From assembly GCA_021807975.1 (NCBI GenBank), contig JAKBCJ010000240.1, positions 1 through 7,345 on the forward strand: 7,345 nucleotides of DNA, read 5' to 3'. The notes beneath the pieces are model-generated. The model saw only the letters and a list, made by a program, of their open reading frames with translations, made no database searches and was not told the origin of the DNA. This document shows positions 1-6,122 of the stretch, one piece after another (the stretch's first letter is position 1; the number at the start of each line of letters is the position of its first letter). The stretch comes from Pseudomonadota bacterium (GTDB lineage Bacteria; Pseudomonadota; Alphaproteobacteria; Acetobacterales; Acetobacteraceae). The position numbers were made by a program, and so were the translations under genes.

Positions 1-159
1 CATCCCGGCATGCGGGATTCCCGCGTCGCGCAGGGCTTCGGTTCGGCCGCGTTCGGCGTAACCCAGGTAGTTCGCGTGATACACCACCCCGCCGGCATCG
101 GTGTCTTCATAATAGACACGCAAGGAACAGCGATGGATGGATTGCGGATTAGCAATCAT
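1..159 (-). CDS. ybgC: YbgC-type acyl-CoA thioesterase, N-terminal part (runs off the left edge)
   Basis: The first 53 codons of a hotdog-fold thioesterase of the YbgC/4HBT family, which hydrolyses acyl-CoA thioesters in the cytoplasm and is usually encoded at the head of the tol-pal envelope cluster. The visible part carries the family signature EDTDAGGVVYHANYL at residues 18-32. Asp21 and His28 have the same 7-residue spacing as the Asp/His pair of characterised YbgC enzymes. The ATG at 159 is the start because an in-frame TAA lies directly before it (162-160). No clear Shine-Dalgarno sequence is seen. It lies downstream of ruvB on the same strand, 224 bases away, as in many alphaproteobacteria where ruvA-ruvB leads into ybgC-tolQ. 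The rest of the protein and any tol genes are outside the window, so the assignment rests on the N-terminal third. Confidence 0.9.
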   Translation of the reverse strand, partial: MIANPQSIHRCSLRVYYEDTDAGGVVYHANYLGYAERGRTEALRDAGIPHAGM

Positions 160-225
160 TTAGGTGAACCGGCTTAGGGGCGATTGCGAAATAACCGTTT
201 CGATCGGCGCTGGGTCGGTGGAGAC

Positions 226-313
226 CGTCATGGCGGGCGCAGGCCCGCCATCCACAGCTTGCAGTGCCCATCCGGGAAAAGGCGTGGATAGCGGGCCCGC
301 GCCCGCCATGACG
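226..313. repeat. Two-armed palindromic intergenic repeat (REP/BIME-like)
   Basis: Two 30-base arms, 226-255 and 284-313, are inverted copies of each other with only two mismatches (A241/C298 and C249/A290) and a 28-base centre. Each arm is also a small palindrome: GGCGGGC, a 4-base loop and GCCCGCC at 233-250 on the left, and a matching 6-bp stem at 291-306 on the right. This is the structure of paired REP elements. Repeats starting GTCATGGC and ending in CCATCCAC are familiar between genes in several alphaproteobacteria (family knowledge, not checked here). The element lies between ruvB and ybgC, where as RNA it could fold into a long stem and modulate transcript stability or read-through. 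There are no flanking direct repeats or transposase. Confidence 0.8.
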
Positions 314-383
314 ACAAAATTCCGGAGGCTTTCGCCAAAGAAGTCGCTCGTCTCGCACGATGTCCTCAGGTTGAATGGGCCGC

Positions 384-1421
384 TCACGCCTCGTCCCCCA
401 GCACATCCAGCAGCGGCATCCCGGTTCGCGGCACCTTCAGCCCCAGATGCCGCCATCCGGGCTCGCCCAACATACGGCCGCGACTGGTCCGCAGGATCAA
501 TCCTTCCTGGATCAGATACGGTTCGATAACGTCTTCCAGCGTATCCCTCGCCTCGGCAAGCGCCGCCGCCAGCGTCTCCACGCCGACCGGACCGCCAGAA
601 TGGTGCTCCGCGATCCGGCGCAAATAGCGTCGGTCCATCGAATCCAGCCCCAGCCGATCGACCTCCAGCCGGGTCAGTGCCGCATCCGCAACCTGCCGAT
701 CGACCGGGCTGTTGCCTTGCACGACAGCGAAATCGCGCACCCGGCGCAGCAGCCGCCCGGCGATCCGGGGCGTGCCGCGCGAACGGCTGGCGATTTCGGC
801 GGCGCCTTCGTCCGTCAGGTTCAAACCCAGCAGGCGCGCGCCGCGCACGACGATCTGGCGCAGTTCCTCCGGCGTGTAGAATATCAGCCGCAGCGGAATC
901 CCGAACCGGTCGCGCAACGGCGTCGCCAGCAGGCCGGCCCGGGTTGTGGCCCCGACCAGCGTGAACGGCGGCAAATCGATTCGCACGCTGCGCGCCGCCG
1001 GCCCCTCGCCGATGATCAGATCGAGCTGGAAATCTTCCATAGCCGGATACAGGACTTCCTCGATCGCCGGTTGCAGGCGATGGATTTCGTCGATGAACAA
1101 GACATCCCTTGGCTGAAGGTTTGTCAGAATCGCGGCAAGATCGCCGGCCTTGGCAATCACCGGCCCGGATGTCGCGCGAAACCCGACCCCAAGCTCCCTG
1201 GCGACAATCTGCGCCAGGGTGGTCTTGCCCAGGCCGGGCGGGCCGTGCAGCAGCACATGGTCCAGCGATTCGCCCCGCGACTTCGCCGCCTGGATAAAGA
1301 TCGCCAGATTCTCGCGTGAGGCCTTTTGCCCTGTGAAATCGGCCAGCGTCTGCGGCCGCAGCGACGTTTCCGCCGCGTCCTCCGGCTGCCGAGCGGCGGA
1401 GACTTCGCGCTCCTCGCTCAT
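384..1421 (-). CDS. ruvB: RuvB, Holliday junction branch-migration ATPase
   Basis: RuvB is the hexameric AAA+ motor that, loaded on DNA by RuvA, drives branch migration of Holliday junctions in recombinational repair. The 345 residues match the usual family length. Walker A is GPPGLGKT at 60-67, Walker B is DEIH at 111-114, sensor 1 lies in GATTRAG at 157-163, the arginine-finger segment is PLRDRFG at 168-174, and the sensor 2 motif GTPRIAGRLLRRVRD follows. The C-terminal winged-helix DNA-binding domain ends with the typical RTSRGR and GWRHLG segments. The start codon overlaps the ruvA stop as ATGA (1421-1418), and an AAAGGG Shine-Dalgarno sequence lies 7 bases upstream (1434-1429), so the two genes are translationally coupled. 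No catalytic residue is missing. The N-terminal 20 residues are a variable polar leader, normal for the family. Confidence 0.98.
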   Translation of the reverse strand: MSEEREVSAARQPEDAAETSLRPQTLADFTGQKASRENLAIFIQAAKSRGESLDHVLLHGPPGLGKTTLAQIVARELGVGFRATSGPVIAKAGDLAAILTNLQPRDVLFIDEIHRLQPAIEEVLYPAMEDFQLDLIIGEGPAARSVRIDLPPFTLVGATTRAGLLATPLRDRFGIPLRLIFYTPEELRQIVVRGARLLGLNLTDEGAAEIASRSRGTPRIAGRLLRRVRDFAVVQGNSPVDRQVADAALTRLEVDRLGLDSMDRRYLRRIAEHHSGGPVGVETLAAALAEARDTLEDVIEPYLIQEGLILRTSRGRMLGEPGWRHLGLKVPRTGMPLLDVLGDEA

Positions 1422-2032
1422 CCGAGTGCCCTTTGCGCCAGTTCTTTCAGGCTCTCACGGATCAGTCCGTCCAGCGTGGCGCCATCGCCCAGGCGTTCCA
1501 GCACCCGAATGACGGTCTGCTGCGCTTCCGGCCGGCGGTAGCCCAGGTTCACCAGGGCGGACAGAGCGTCATCGGCCGGTGTGGCCGCGACGATCGGCGT
1601 ATAGGAAACCCCGGCGGCGGAGGTCGGCATTGTCCCGGTCTTATCCTTCAGTTCCGTTAGCAGCCGGACCGCCAGCCGAGGTCCGACACCCTGCGCCCGG
1701 GTCAGGCTGGCCTTGTCGCCAGCCGCGATCGCGCCGATCAGGTCGCGCGGCGACATCGCCGACAAGATCGCCAACGCGACCTTGCCACCGACGCCCTGCA
1801 CCGTCGTCAGCAAGCGGAACCAGTCACGCTCGGCCCCGTCCGCGAACCCGTAAAGGACGATGGCATCCTCGCGGACATGCGTTTCGATCAGCAGTTTTGC
1901 CGGCGTGGGCGGTTCGGGCAGCACCGACAGGGTGCGCGAGGACGCCTGCACCAGATAGCCGACGCCCCCCACGTCGATGACGCAGGTGCCGTCAGAGAGT
2001 GCGTCCACCCGTCCGGTCAATTGGGCGATCAT
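1418..2032 (-). CDS. ruvA: RuvA, Holliday junction DNA-binding subunit
   Basis: RuvA forms tetramers that hold the Holliday junction in an open square form and recruit RuvB. At 204 residues it has the normal length. The N-terminal OB-fold domain (about 1-63) contains the acidic pin residues Glu55-Asp56 in the conserved VREDA context. Two helix-hairpin-helix motifs follow: QGVGGK at 79-84 and QGVGPR at 114-119. After a flexible linker (about 132-152) comes the C-terminal domain III that contacts RuvB (about 153-204, with ALVNLGYRR). It is the first gene of the ruvAB pair. The upstream gene on this strand is a desaturase ending 119 bases away, not ruvC, so ruvA probably has its own promoter; a TATAAT inside a dyad is seen at 2091-2096. 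The Shine-Dalgarno match before ATG 2032 is weak (AGGA about 12 bases away). Confidence 0.97.
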   Translation of the reverse strand: MIAQLTGRVDALSDGTCVIDVGGVGYLVQASSRTLSVLPEPPTPAKLLIETHVREDAIVLYGFADGAERDWFRLLTTVQGVGGKVALAILSAMSPRDLIGAIAAGDKASLTRAQGVGPRLAVRLLTELKDKTGTMPTSAAGVSYTPIVAATPADDALSALVNLGYRRPEAQQTVIRVLERLGDGATLDGLIRESLKELAQRALG

Positions 2033-2085
2033 GCTGATCCGGTCCTGCGAGGTATCGTATCAAAGGGGACCGCGAATCGGGCGGC

Positions 2086-2103
2086 GATAGATTATACTCT
2101 ATC
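2086..2103 (-). promoter_or_regulatory. Dyad overlapping a TATAAT -10 element, putative ruvAB promoter/operator
   Basis: On the minus strand the sequence reads GATAGA-GTATAA-TCTATC, a perfect 6-base inverted repeat with a 6-base centre. A perfect TATAAT lies at 2096-2091, about 60 bases before the ruvA ATG. The expected start of transcription would give a leader of roughly 50 bases. No good -35 hexamer is found at 16-18 bases. AT-rich sequence is rare in this GC-rich region, which makes the match more notable. A promoter whose -10 is covered by a repressor site is a reasonable reading, but the regulator is unknown and the site does not resemble the alphaproteobacterial LexA box (GTTC-N7-GTTC). 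Confidence 0.4.
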
Positions 2104-2151
2104 ATCCCGGGTTCGTACGCCCCGGCGACCGCCGATCCACGCGAAATCGGG

Positions 2152-3216
2152 CTAACGGCGGCGGGGAAACCGCACCATCGCCCCCTTGGCCTCGTCCCAA
2201 AGCGTGAATCTGGGCGCCCGCAATGCCTGCCACAGTGTCAGACCCGTCACATGTTCGGCGAACGCCGGTTCGGCTCGGTGGGCCGCCTGCAAGTGATAGT
2301 TCGGCACCCCGGGAACCAGGTGATGGACATGGTGGAAACCGATATTGCCGGTGAACCATTGCAGCACCTTGGGCAGCCGCAGCCAGGAACTGCCATGCAA
2401 CGCCGCACCCGCGGCCGTCCAGTCCGCCTGACGCGCCCATAACGCGTGTTCGAACCGGTGCTGCACCGAAAACAGCCACACCCCGATAATCGACGCCAGC
2501 GCGATCACCGGCAGTTGCACCAGCAACACCGGTTCCCACCCCAGCAGCAGCGCCAGCGTCAGCAGCACCGCACCGATCGCCGCATTCGTGAGATAAACGC
2601 TCAGCCGTTCCTTCCGCCAGCCCTTCCGGGGCGTGTCGAACGGGATGCGATACACCAGGATGAACACCACGGGCGGCAGCAGAAGCTGCGACACCAACGG
2701 ATGCAGCGCGGCCCGGTACAGACGTTGGCGCATCGGTGACAGCGCCTCATACTCCTTCAGCGTCAGGCAGCCGGAGTAGATGTCGCCGCCGGTCGGGCGC
2801 TTATCCAGGTTGTTCCATACCGCATGGTGGTTGGCGTGATGACGCCGCCACAAGGCATAGGGCGTGAACGTGGTCAGACTGCACAGCCAGCCCACGGCCT
2901 CATTCGCAAGACGCGATTTGAAATAGGCGCCATGGCCGCAATCGTGCTGGATGATGAACAGGCGCACCACAAGGCCACCCGCCGGCAAGGTCAGCGCCAG
3001 GCTCAGCCATGGGGAGATATGATAATAGGAATAGTACATGAACGCGACCAGCGCGGCATAAGGCGCGGCGGTCACCAAAAGCTGCGCGATGCTGCGCCGC
3101 GTGGATGGCGCCTTGAACGGCGCGAGCGTGGCCAGCATTTTACGGCGATCGATAGCCGTCGCGGCGGGCGCGGACGGCGGTGCTGCGAGATACATGAAAA
3201 TCTTTTCGTGGGCCAA
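2152..3216 (-). CDS. Membrane acyl-lipid fatty acid desaturase (Des/omega-6 type)
   Basis: An integral-membrane di-iron desaturase that inserts a double bond into acyl chains of membrane lipids, using oxygen and an electron donor. It has the three histidine boxes of the family: HDCGH at 91-95, HHANHH at 126-131 and HHVHH at 295-299, plus the extra HRFEH motif near 253-257. Hydrophobic stretches lie at about 46-66, 71-90, 174-191 and 208-250, the usual pattern with the boxes facing the cytoplasm. The segment after box 2 (NLDKRPTGGD, then a KEY motif) and the NIGFHHVHHL region resemble Bacillus Des and related Delta-12/omega-6 enzymes; regiospecificity cannot be read from sequence. The start is uncertain: the 354-residue form begins with TTG at 3216, while an in-frame ATG at 3195 gives 347 residues. 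Neither has a strong Shine-Dalgarno sequence. The gene is divergent from the TPR-glycosyltransferase and has a leader hairpin at 3222-3248. Confidence 0.93.
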   Translation of the reverse strand: MAHEKIFMYLAAPPSAPAATAIDRRKMLATLAPFKAPSTRRSIAQLLVTAAPYAALVAFMYYSYYHISPWLSLALTLPAGGLVVRLFIIQHDCGHGAYFKSRLANEAVGWLCSLTTFTPYALWRRHHANHHAVWNNLDKRPTGGDIYSGCLTLKEYEALSPMRQRLYRAALHPLVSQLLLPPVVFILVYRIPFDTPRKGWRKERLSVYLTNAAIGAVLLTLALLLGWEPVLLVQLPVIALASIIGVWLFSVQHRFEHALWARQADWTAAGAALHGSSWLRLPKVLQWFTGNIGFHHVHHLVPGVPNYHLQAAHRAEPAFAEHVTGLTLWQALRAPRFTLWDEAKGAMVRFPRRR

Positions 3217-3221
3217 GGTTG

Positions 3222-3248
3222 ACGCAGCCCGGGGATAGACGGCTGCGT
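3222..3248 (-). promoter_or_regulatory. Hairpin in the desaturase leader
   Basis: ACGCAGCC at 3222-3229 and GGCTGCGT at 3241-3248 form a perfect 8-bp stem with an 11-base loop. In the minus-strand transcript the stem ends 5 bases before the TTG start (3216) and 26 bases before the alternative ATG (3195). No U-run follows, so it is not a normal terminator. It could affect start choice or translation; it could also be chance in GC-rich DNA. Confidence 0.35.
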
Positions 3249-3344
3249 TCAGTATGATCGGCCGGTGTTTACTTCAAATAGGCAGCCGCGCACACGAATC
3301 AAATTACAAACATGGCGCCGCCGTCGCAGGCCGTCGCCGCACCG

Positions 3345-3361
3345 CTAACCATTCGTTAACC
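3345..3361 (+). promoter_or_regulatory. CtrA-like binding site (direct repeat CTAACC-N5-TTAACC)
   Basis: CTAA at 3345-3348, seven bases, and TTAA at 3356-3359 match the CtrA consensus TTAA-N7-TTAA in 7 of 8 positions, and the second half is followed by CC as in many true sites. The halves recur with an 11-base period, one helical turn. CtrA is the cell-cycle and motility regulator found across alphaproteobacteria. The site lies 39 bases before the ATG of the TPR-glycosyltransferase, close enough to overlap a -35 region. Assignment is by motif only. Confidence 0.45.
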
Positions 3362-3377
3362 TTCCTTTGCCATTGTA

Positions 3378-3398
3378 GGCGCCTCCAGGAGAGGCGCC
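3378..3398 (+). promoter_or_regulatory. Hairpin carrying the Shine-Dalgarno sequence of the TPR-glycosyltransferase gene
   Basis: GGCGCCTC at 3378-3385 pairs perfectly with GAGGCGCC at 3391-3398 around the 5-base loop CAGGA. The Shine-Dalgarno sequence AGGAGAGG (3387-3394) is split between loop and 3' arm, and the start codon begins two bases after the stem (3400). AGGAG is 8 bases from the ATG, which is ideal spacing. The structure may control ribosome access. It matters only if transcription starts upstream of 3378. Confidence 0.55.
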
Positions 3399-3399
3399 C

Positions 3400-5001
3400 A
3401 TGGCATCGTCCGAACATCTGTCCAACGCCCAACATCTGCTGCGCGCGGGGTCGTATTTCCGATCCGAACCCGCCGCCAGGGCAGCGATGGCCGGCGACCC
3501 GGCCGATCCAAGAGCGGTGCTGGTTTGGGGTCTGTCGGTCGCCGCGATGGGCGATGCGGACCGGGCCGCCCCGATCCTTCTGCAAGCCGCTGCAATGACC
3601 CCCGGAACCGATCATCCCTGCACCGCTTTTGCCCGGTTCGAACCGTCCTTTCCGCCCGACGCCATCGTTCGCGTGTTTCAGGCCTGCCTGCGCCTGGCAC
3701 CGGGCGATCGCCGCCTGAACGCCGCCTTCGCCGATTTTCTGATCGACGCCCACCGCCCGGGACAGGCACTGGATGTCCTGGCCGGCATGTCGGACTCCCC
3801 GGCCGTGCTTCATCTGCGTGGCCTGGCACACGCCGATCTCAATGACTTTCCCGCGGCAATCACCTGCTTCGAGCAGGTTCTGACCCTGAAACCGGATGCG
3901 GCGGCAAGCTGGTCGAACCTCGGCATGGTGCTGAAAGTTGAAGACCGGTTCGACCGCTCGATCGCCGCGCACGACCGGGCCGTCGCCCTGGACCCCGCCA
4001 ACCACCGGTTCCGCGTCAACCGAGCGACCGCCCTGCTGCGGGCCGGACGCTGGGATGCTGCCTGGGCCGACTACGAACACCGCTTCCACCTGCCAGGGTC
4101 AGCGGCCCCGGACCCGGCGAAGCTGCTTCCGTCGCTCGCACCGCGGGATTCCCTGGCCGGCCTGACCGTCGTGGCGATGCACGAAGACGGCTTCGGCGAT
4201 ACGCTGCAATTTCTGCGCTATCTGCCGTTGCTGGCCGAACGCGGCGCGCGGGTCGTCGCCTGCGTTCCGTCCACGCTGGTTCGCATCCTGCGCCTGGTCC
4301 CCGGGGTGGCCGAGGTCGTCACCGGCAGGCAAATGATCCCCCGGCACGATTTCATCTGTCCGATGTTCAGCCTGCCCCGCGTCTTCGGCACCACAACGGC
4401 AACCGTTCCGCCCGTGCCGGCGATCGGCCTGGACCCGACGGCGCTGCGCCAGTGGCGGAACTGGCTGCCGCGAACCGGGTTGAAAGTGGGACTGGTATGG
4501 GCGGGCCAGCCAAGGCCGCTGCTGCCCGGCTTCACCACGCTGGACCAACGGCGCAGCGCCGGGCTGGCGGCGTTCGCTCCGCTGCTGGCGCTGCGGGGGG
4601 TTGCATTCGTCAGCCTGCAGGCCGGACACGAAGCGGACCAGCGCCTGTCCGCCGCCACGCCATTGATCGATCCGATGCCGCATATCGAGGATTTCGCCGA
4701 CACGGCCGCGACGATCGCCAACCTGGATCTGGTCGTCGGCGTGGATACCGCCGTGATCCACCTCGCCGGCCTGGTGGGCAAACCGGTGTTCCTGCTGGAT
4801 CGCTACGATGCCTGCTGGCGCTGGCTCAGCGGCCGCCGCGACTCCCCCTGGTACCCCGATCTGACCATCTTCCGCCAGCAACGCCCCGGCGACTGGTCCT
4901 TACCGATGCAGCAGGCAGCCGACGCATTGCGCGCCTTCGCCGCCGCCCGGGGCGCCGTTATTCCCGCCGATACGGTTCGGGACCCCGCGTTCATCGCTTG
5001 A
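3400..5001 (+). CDS. TPR protein with GT9-like glycosyltransferase domain
   Basis: A 533-residue protein with two parts. The N-terminal part (about 1-235) is made of helical TPR-like repeats, best seen at 134-167 and 168-235 (for example SNLGMVLK, then AVALDPAN and the RAGRWDAAWADYEHRF segment). The C-terminal part (about 255-510) resembles GT-B glycosyltransferases of the family 9/heptosyltransferase type: HEDGFGDTLQF at 261-271, VGLVWAGQP at 363-371 and GVDTAVIHLAG at 447-457, followed by the LLDRYDACWRW segment. Such fusions are common in alphaproteobacteria, often annotated as TPR glycosyltransferases. Some act in flagellin or surface-polysaccharide glycosylation, but acceptor and sugar cannot be told here. 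No signal peptide or membrane segment is seen, so it is probably cytoplasmic. The ATG has a strong Shine-Dalgarno sequence within a hairpin. A CtrA-like site upstream would fit a motility or cell-cycle link (inference). hemE follows 59 bases downstream. Confidence 0.85.
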   Translation: MASSEHLSNAQHLLRAGSYFRSEPAARAAMAGDPADPRAVLVWGLSVAAMGDADRAAPILLQAAAMTPGTDHPCTAFARFEPSFPPDAIVRVFQACLRLAPGDRRLNAAFADFLIDAHRPGQALDVLAGMSDSPAVLHLRGLAHADLNDFPAAITCFEQVLTLKPDAAASWSNLGMVLKVEDRFDRSIAAHDRAVALDPANHRFRVNRATALLRAGRWDAAWADYEHRFHLPGSAAPDPAKLLPSLAPRDSLAGLTVVAMHEDGFGDTLQFLRYLPLLAERGARVVACVPSTLVRILRLVPGVAEVVTGRQMIPRHDFICPMFSLPRVFGTTTATVPPVPAIGLDPTALRQWRNWLPRTGLKVGLVWAGQPRPLLPGFTTLDQRRSAGLAAFAPLLALRGVAFVSLQAGHEADQRLSAATPLIDPMPHIEDFADTAATIANLDLVVGVDTAVIHLAGLVGKPVFLLDRYDACWRWLSGRRDSPWYPDLTIFRQQRPGDWSLPMQQAADALRAFAAARGAVIPADTVRDPAFIA

Positions 5002-5060
5002 CGGTTGGGTCCATAGCTTGGAGACAGATCGGACAGGCGTCTCAGGCCTATCTCGGACCA

Positions 5061-6104
5061 ATGGACCTCGTCATGAAACGTTTGCTGCGGACCCTGGGCG
5101 GCGAGGCGGTTTGGCCGCCGCCCGTATGGCTGATGCGTCAGGCCGGGCGGTACCTGCCGGAATATCGCGCGGTACGGGCCGGCGTGAAGGACTTCGTCGC
5201 GCTGTGTACCACGCCGCATCTCGCCGCCGAGGTCACACTGCAACCGATCCGCCGCTATGGCTTCGATGCAGCCATCCTGTTCAGCGACATCCTGATGCTG
5301 CCCTGGGCGCTGGGACATGGCCTGGAATTCAAGGAAGGCGAAGGCCCCGTCCTGCCGAAACTACGCGACGCCGCCGCGGTCGCCGCGCTGGACCCGGCCC
5401 GGGTCGCCGGCCGGGTGGAACCGATCATGGAAACCGTGCGGCTGGTCCGGACCGGTCTGCTGAACGAGGGTTTCGGCGACACCGCCCTGATCGGGTTCGC
5501 CGGCGCACCGTTCACAGTCGCCTGCTACATGGTCGAAGGCGGCGGGTCGAAGGACTTCGCCGCCGTCCGCGGCATGGCATACAGCCAGCCGGAGGTGTTC
5601 GATCGCCTGATGGACGTGCTGACCGAAGCCTCGGTCGAGTATCTGTCGGCTCAGGTCGCAGCGGGGGCCGAGGCGCTGATGCTGTTCGACTCCTGGGCGG
5701 GCGTGCTGTCGCCGGCGATGTTCCGAAAGCATTGCGTGGCACCCGCCAAGCGGATCGTCGCGGCCCTGAAAGCCCGCCACCCCGGGATTCCGCTGATCGG
5801 ATTTCCCCGCCTGGCCGGCACGATGTCGCGTGATTACACGGCAACCGGGGTGAACGCGGTCGGCGTGGATACCGGCAGCGACATCGCGGCCATCGCGGCG
5901 ATGCTGCCGCCCGGCATGGCAGTGCAGGGCAACCTGGATCCGCTGGCGCTGGTCGCGGGCGGATCGGCGCTGCGGGCGGAAACGCTGCCAATCCTGGACG
6001 CGATGCGCGGCCGGCCCTTCATTTTCAACCTGGGGCACGGCATCGTGCCGCAAACCCCGCCCGATCACGTCGCGGCTTTGCTGGAGATGGTGCGTGCGCG
6101 TTAG
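5061..6104 (+). CDS. hemE: Uroporphyrinogen III decarboxylase
   Basis: HemE removes the four acetate carboxyl groups of uroporphyrinogen III to give coproporphyrinogen III, in the cytoplasm and without a cofactor. The 347 residues match the family. The N-terminal signature RQAGRYLPEY (26-35) carries the substrate-binding arginines Arg26 and Arg30. The catalytic Asp76 lies in FSDIL, Tyr156 in YMVEGGG, Ser211 in DSWAG and His326 in NLGHG. One oddity is FPRLAG, where relatives usually have Gly in place of the Leu. I chose ATG 5061 because homology begins at KRLLRTL just after it; ATG 5073 is a possible later start. The open frame continues upstream to 4452, but that part is a shadow of the preceding gene. 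The Shine-Dalgarno match is weak. It forms an apparent operon with hemH 18 bases downstream, and perhaps with the glycosyltransferase gene. Confidence 0.96.
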   Translation: MDLVMKRLLRTLGGEAVWPPPVWLMRQAGRYLPEYRAVRAGVKDFVALCTTPHLAAEVTLQPIRRYGFDAAILFSDILMLPWALGHGLEFKEGEGPVLPKLRDAAAVAALDPARVAGRVEPIMETVRLVRTGLLNEGFGDTALIGFAGAPFTVACYMVEGGGSKDFAAVRGMAYSQPEVFDRLMDVLTEASVEYLSAQVAAGAEALMLFDSWAGVLSPAMFRKHCVAPAKRIVAALKARHPGIPLIGFPRLAGTMSRDYTATGVNAVGVDTGSDIAAIAAMLPPGMAVQGNLDPLALVAGGSALRAETLPILDAMRGRPFIFNLGHGIVPQTPPDHVAALLEMVRAR

Positions 6105-6122
6105 CACTCGGGGCAGAATCAG

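Larger units (their letters stand above)
3217..3399. promoter_or_regulatory. Divergent intergenic region between desaturase and TPR-glycosyltransferase
   Basis: This 183-base spacer must hold the promoters of both divergent genes, and it contains the most AT-rich patch of the window (about 3268-3310). For the desaturase, TTGAAG (3277-3272) and CATACT (3256-3251) on the minus strand are the best visible -35/-10 pair, each matching 4 of 6 consensus bases, but the 15-base spacer is short, so this is weak. For the plus-strand gene the CtrA-like repeat at 3345-3361 and the hairpin at 3378-3398 are the main signals. No small gene is supported. Confidence 0.6.

Noticed and set aside
164..529. Open frames on both strands in the ruvB-ybgC spacer
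   Set aside because: They run through the palindromic repeat or into ruvB and have no recognisable domain or ribosome site.
375..1319. A 314-codon open frame on the plus strand opposite ruvB
   Set aside because: Arg/Gln-rich shadow of ruvB with no recognisable motif; ruvB is full-length with all its motifs.
5021..5043. Inverted repeat GAGAC...GTCTC before hemE
   Set aside because: Only 5 bp with a 13-base loop, which is expected by chance.
4452..5060. In-frame upstream extension of hemE (203 extra codons)
   Set aside because: It lies almost wholly inside the glycosyltransferase gene in another frame, is Arg/Pro-rich and has no HemE homology; the family N-terminus starts near 5061.
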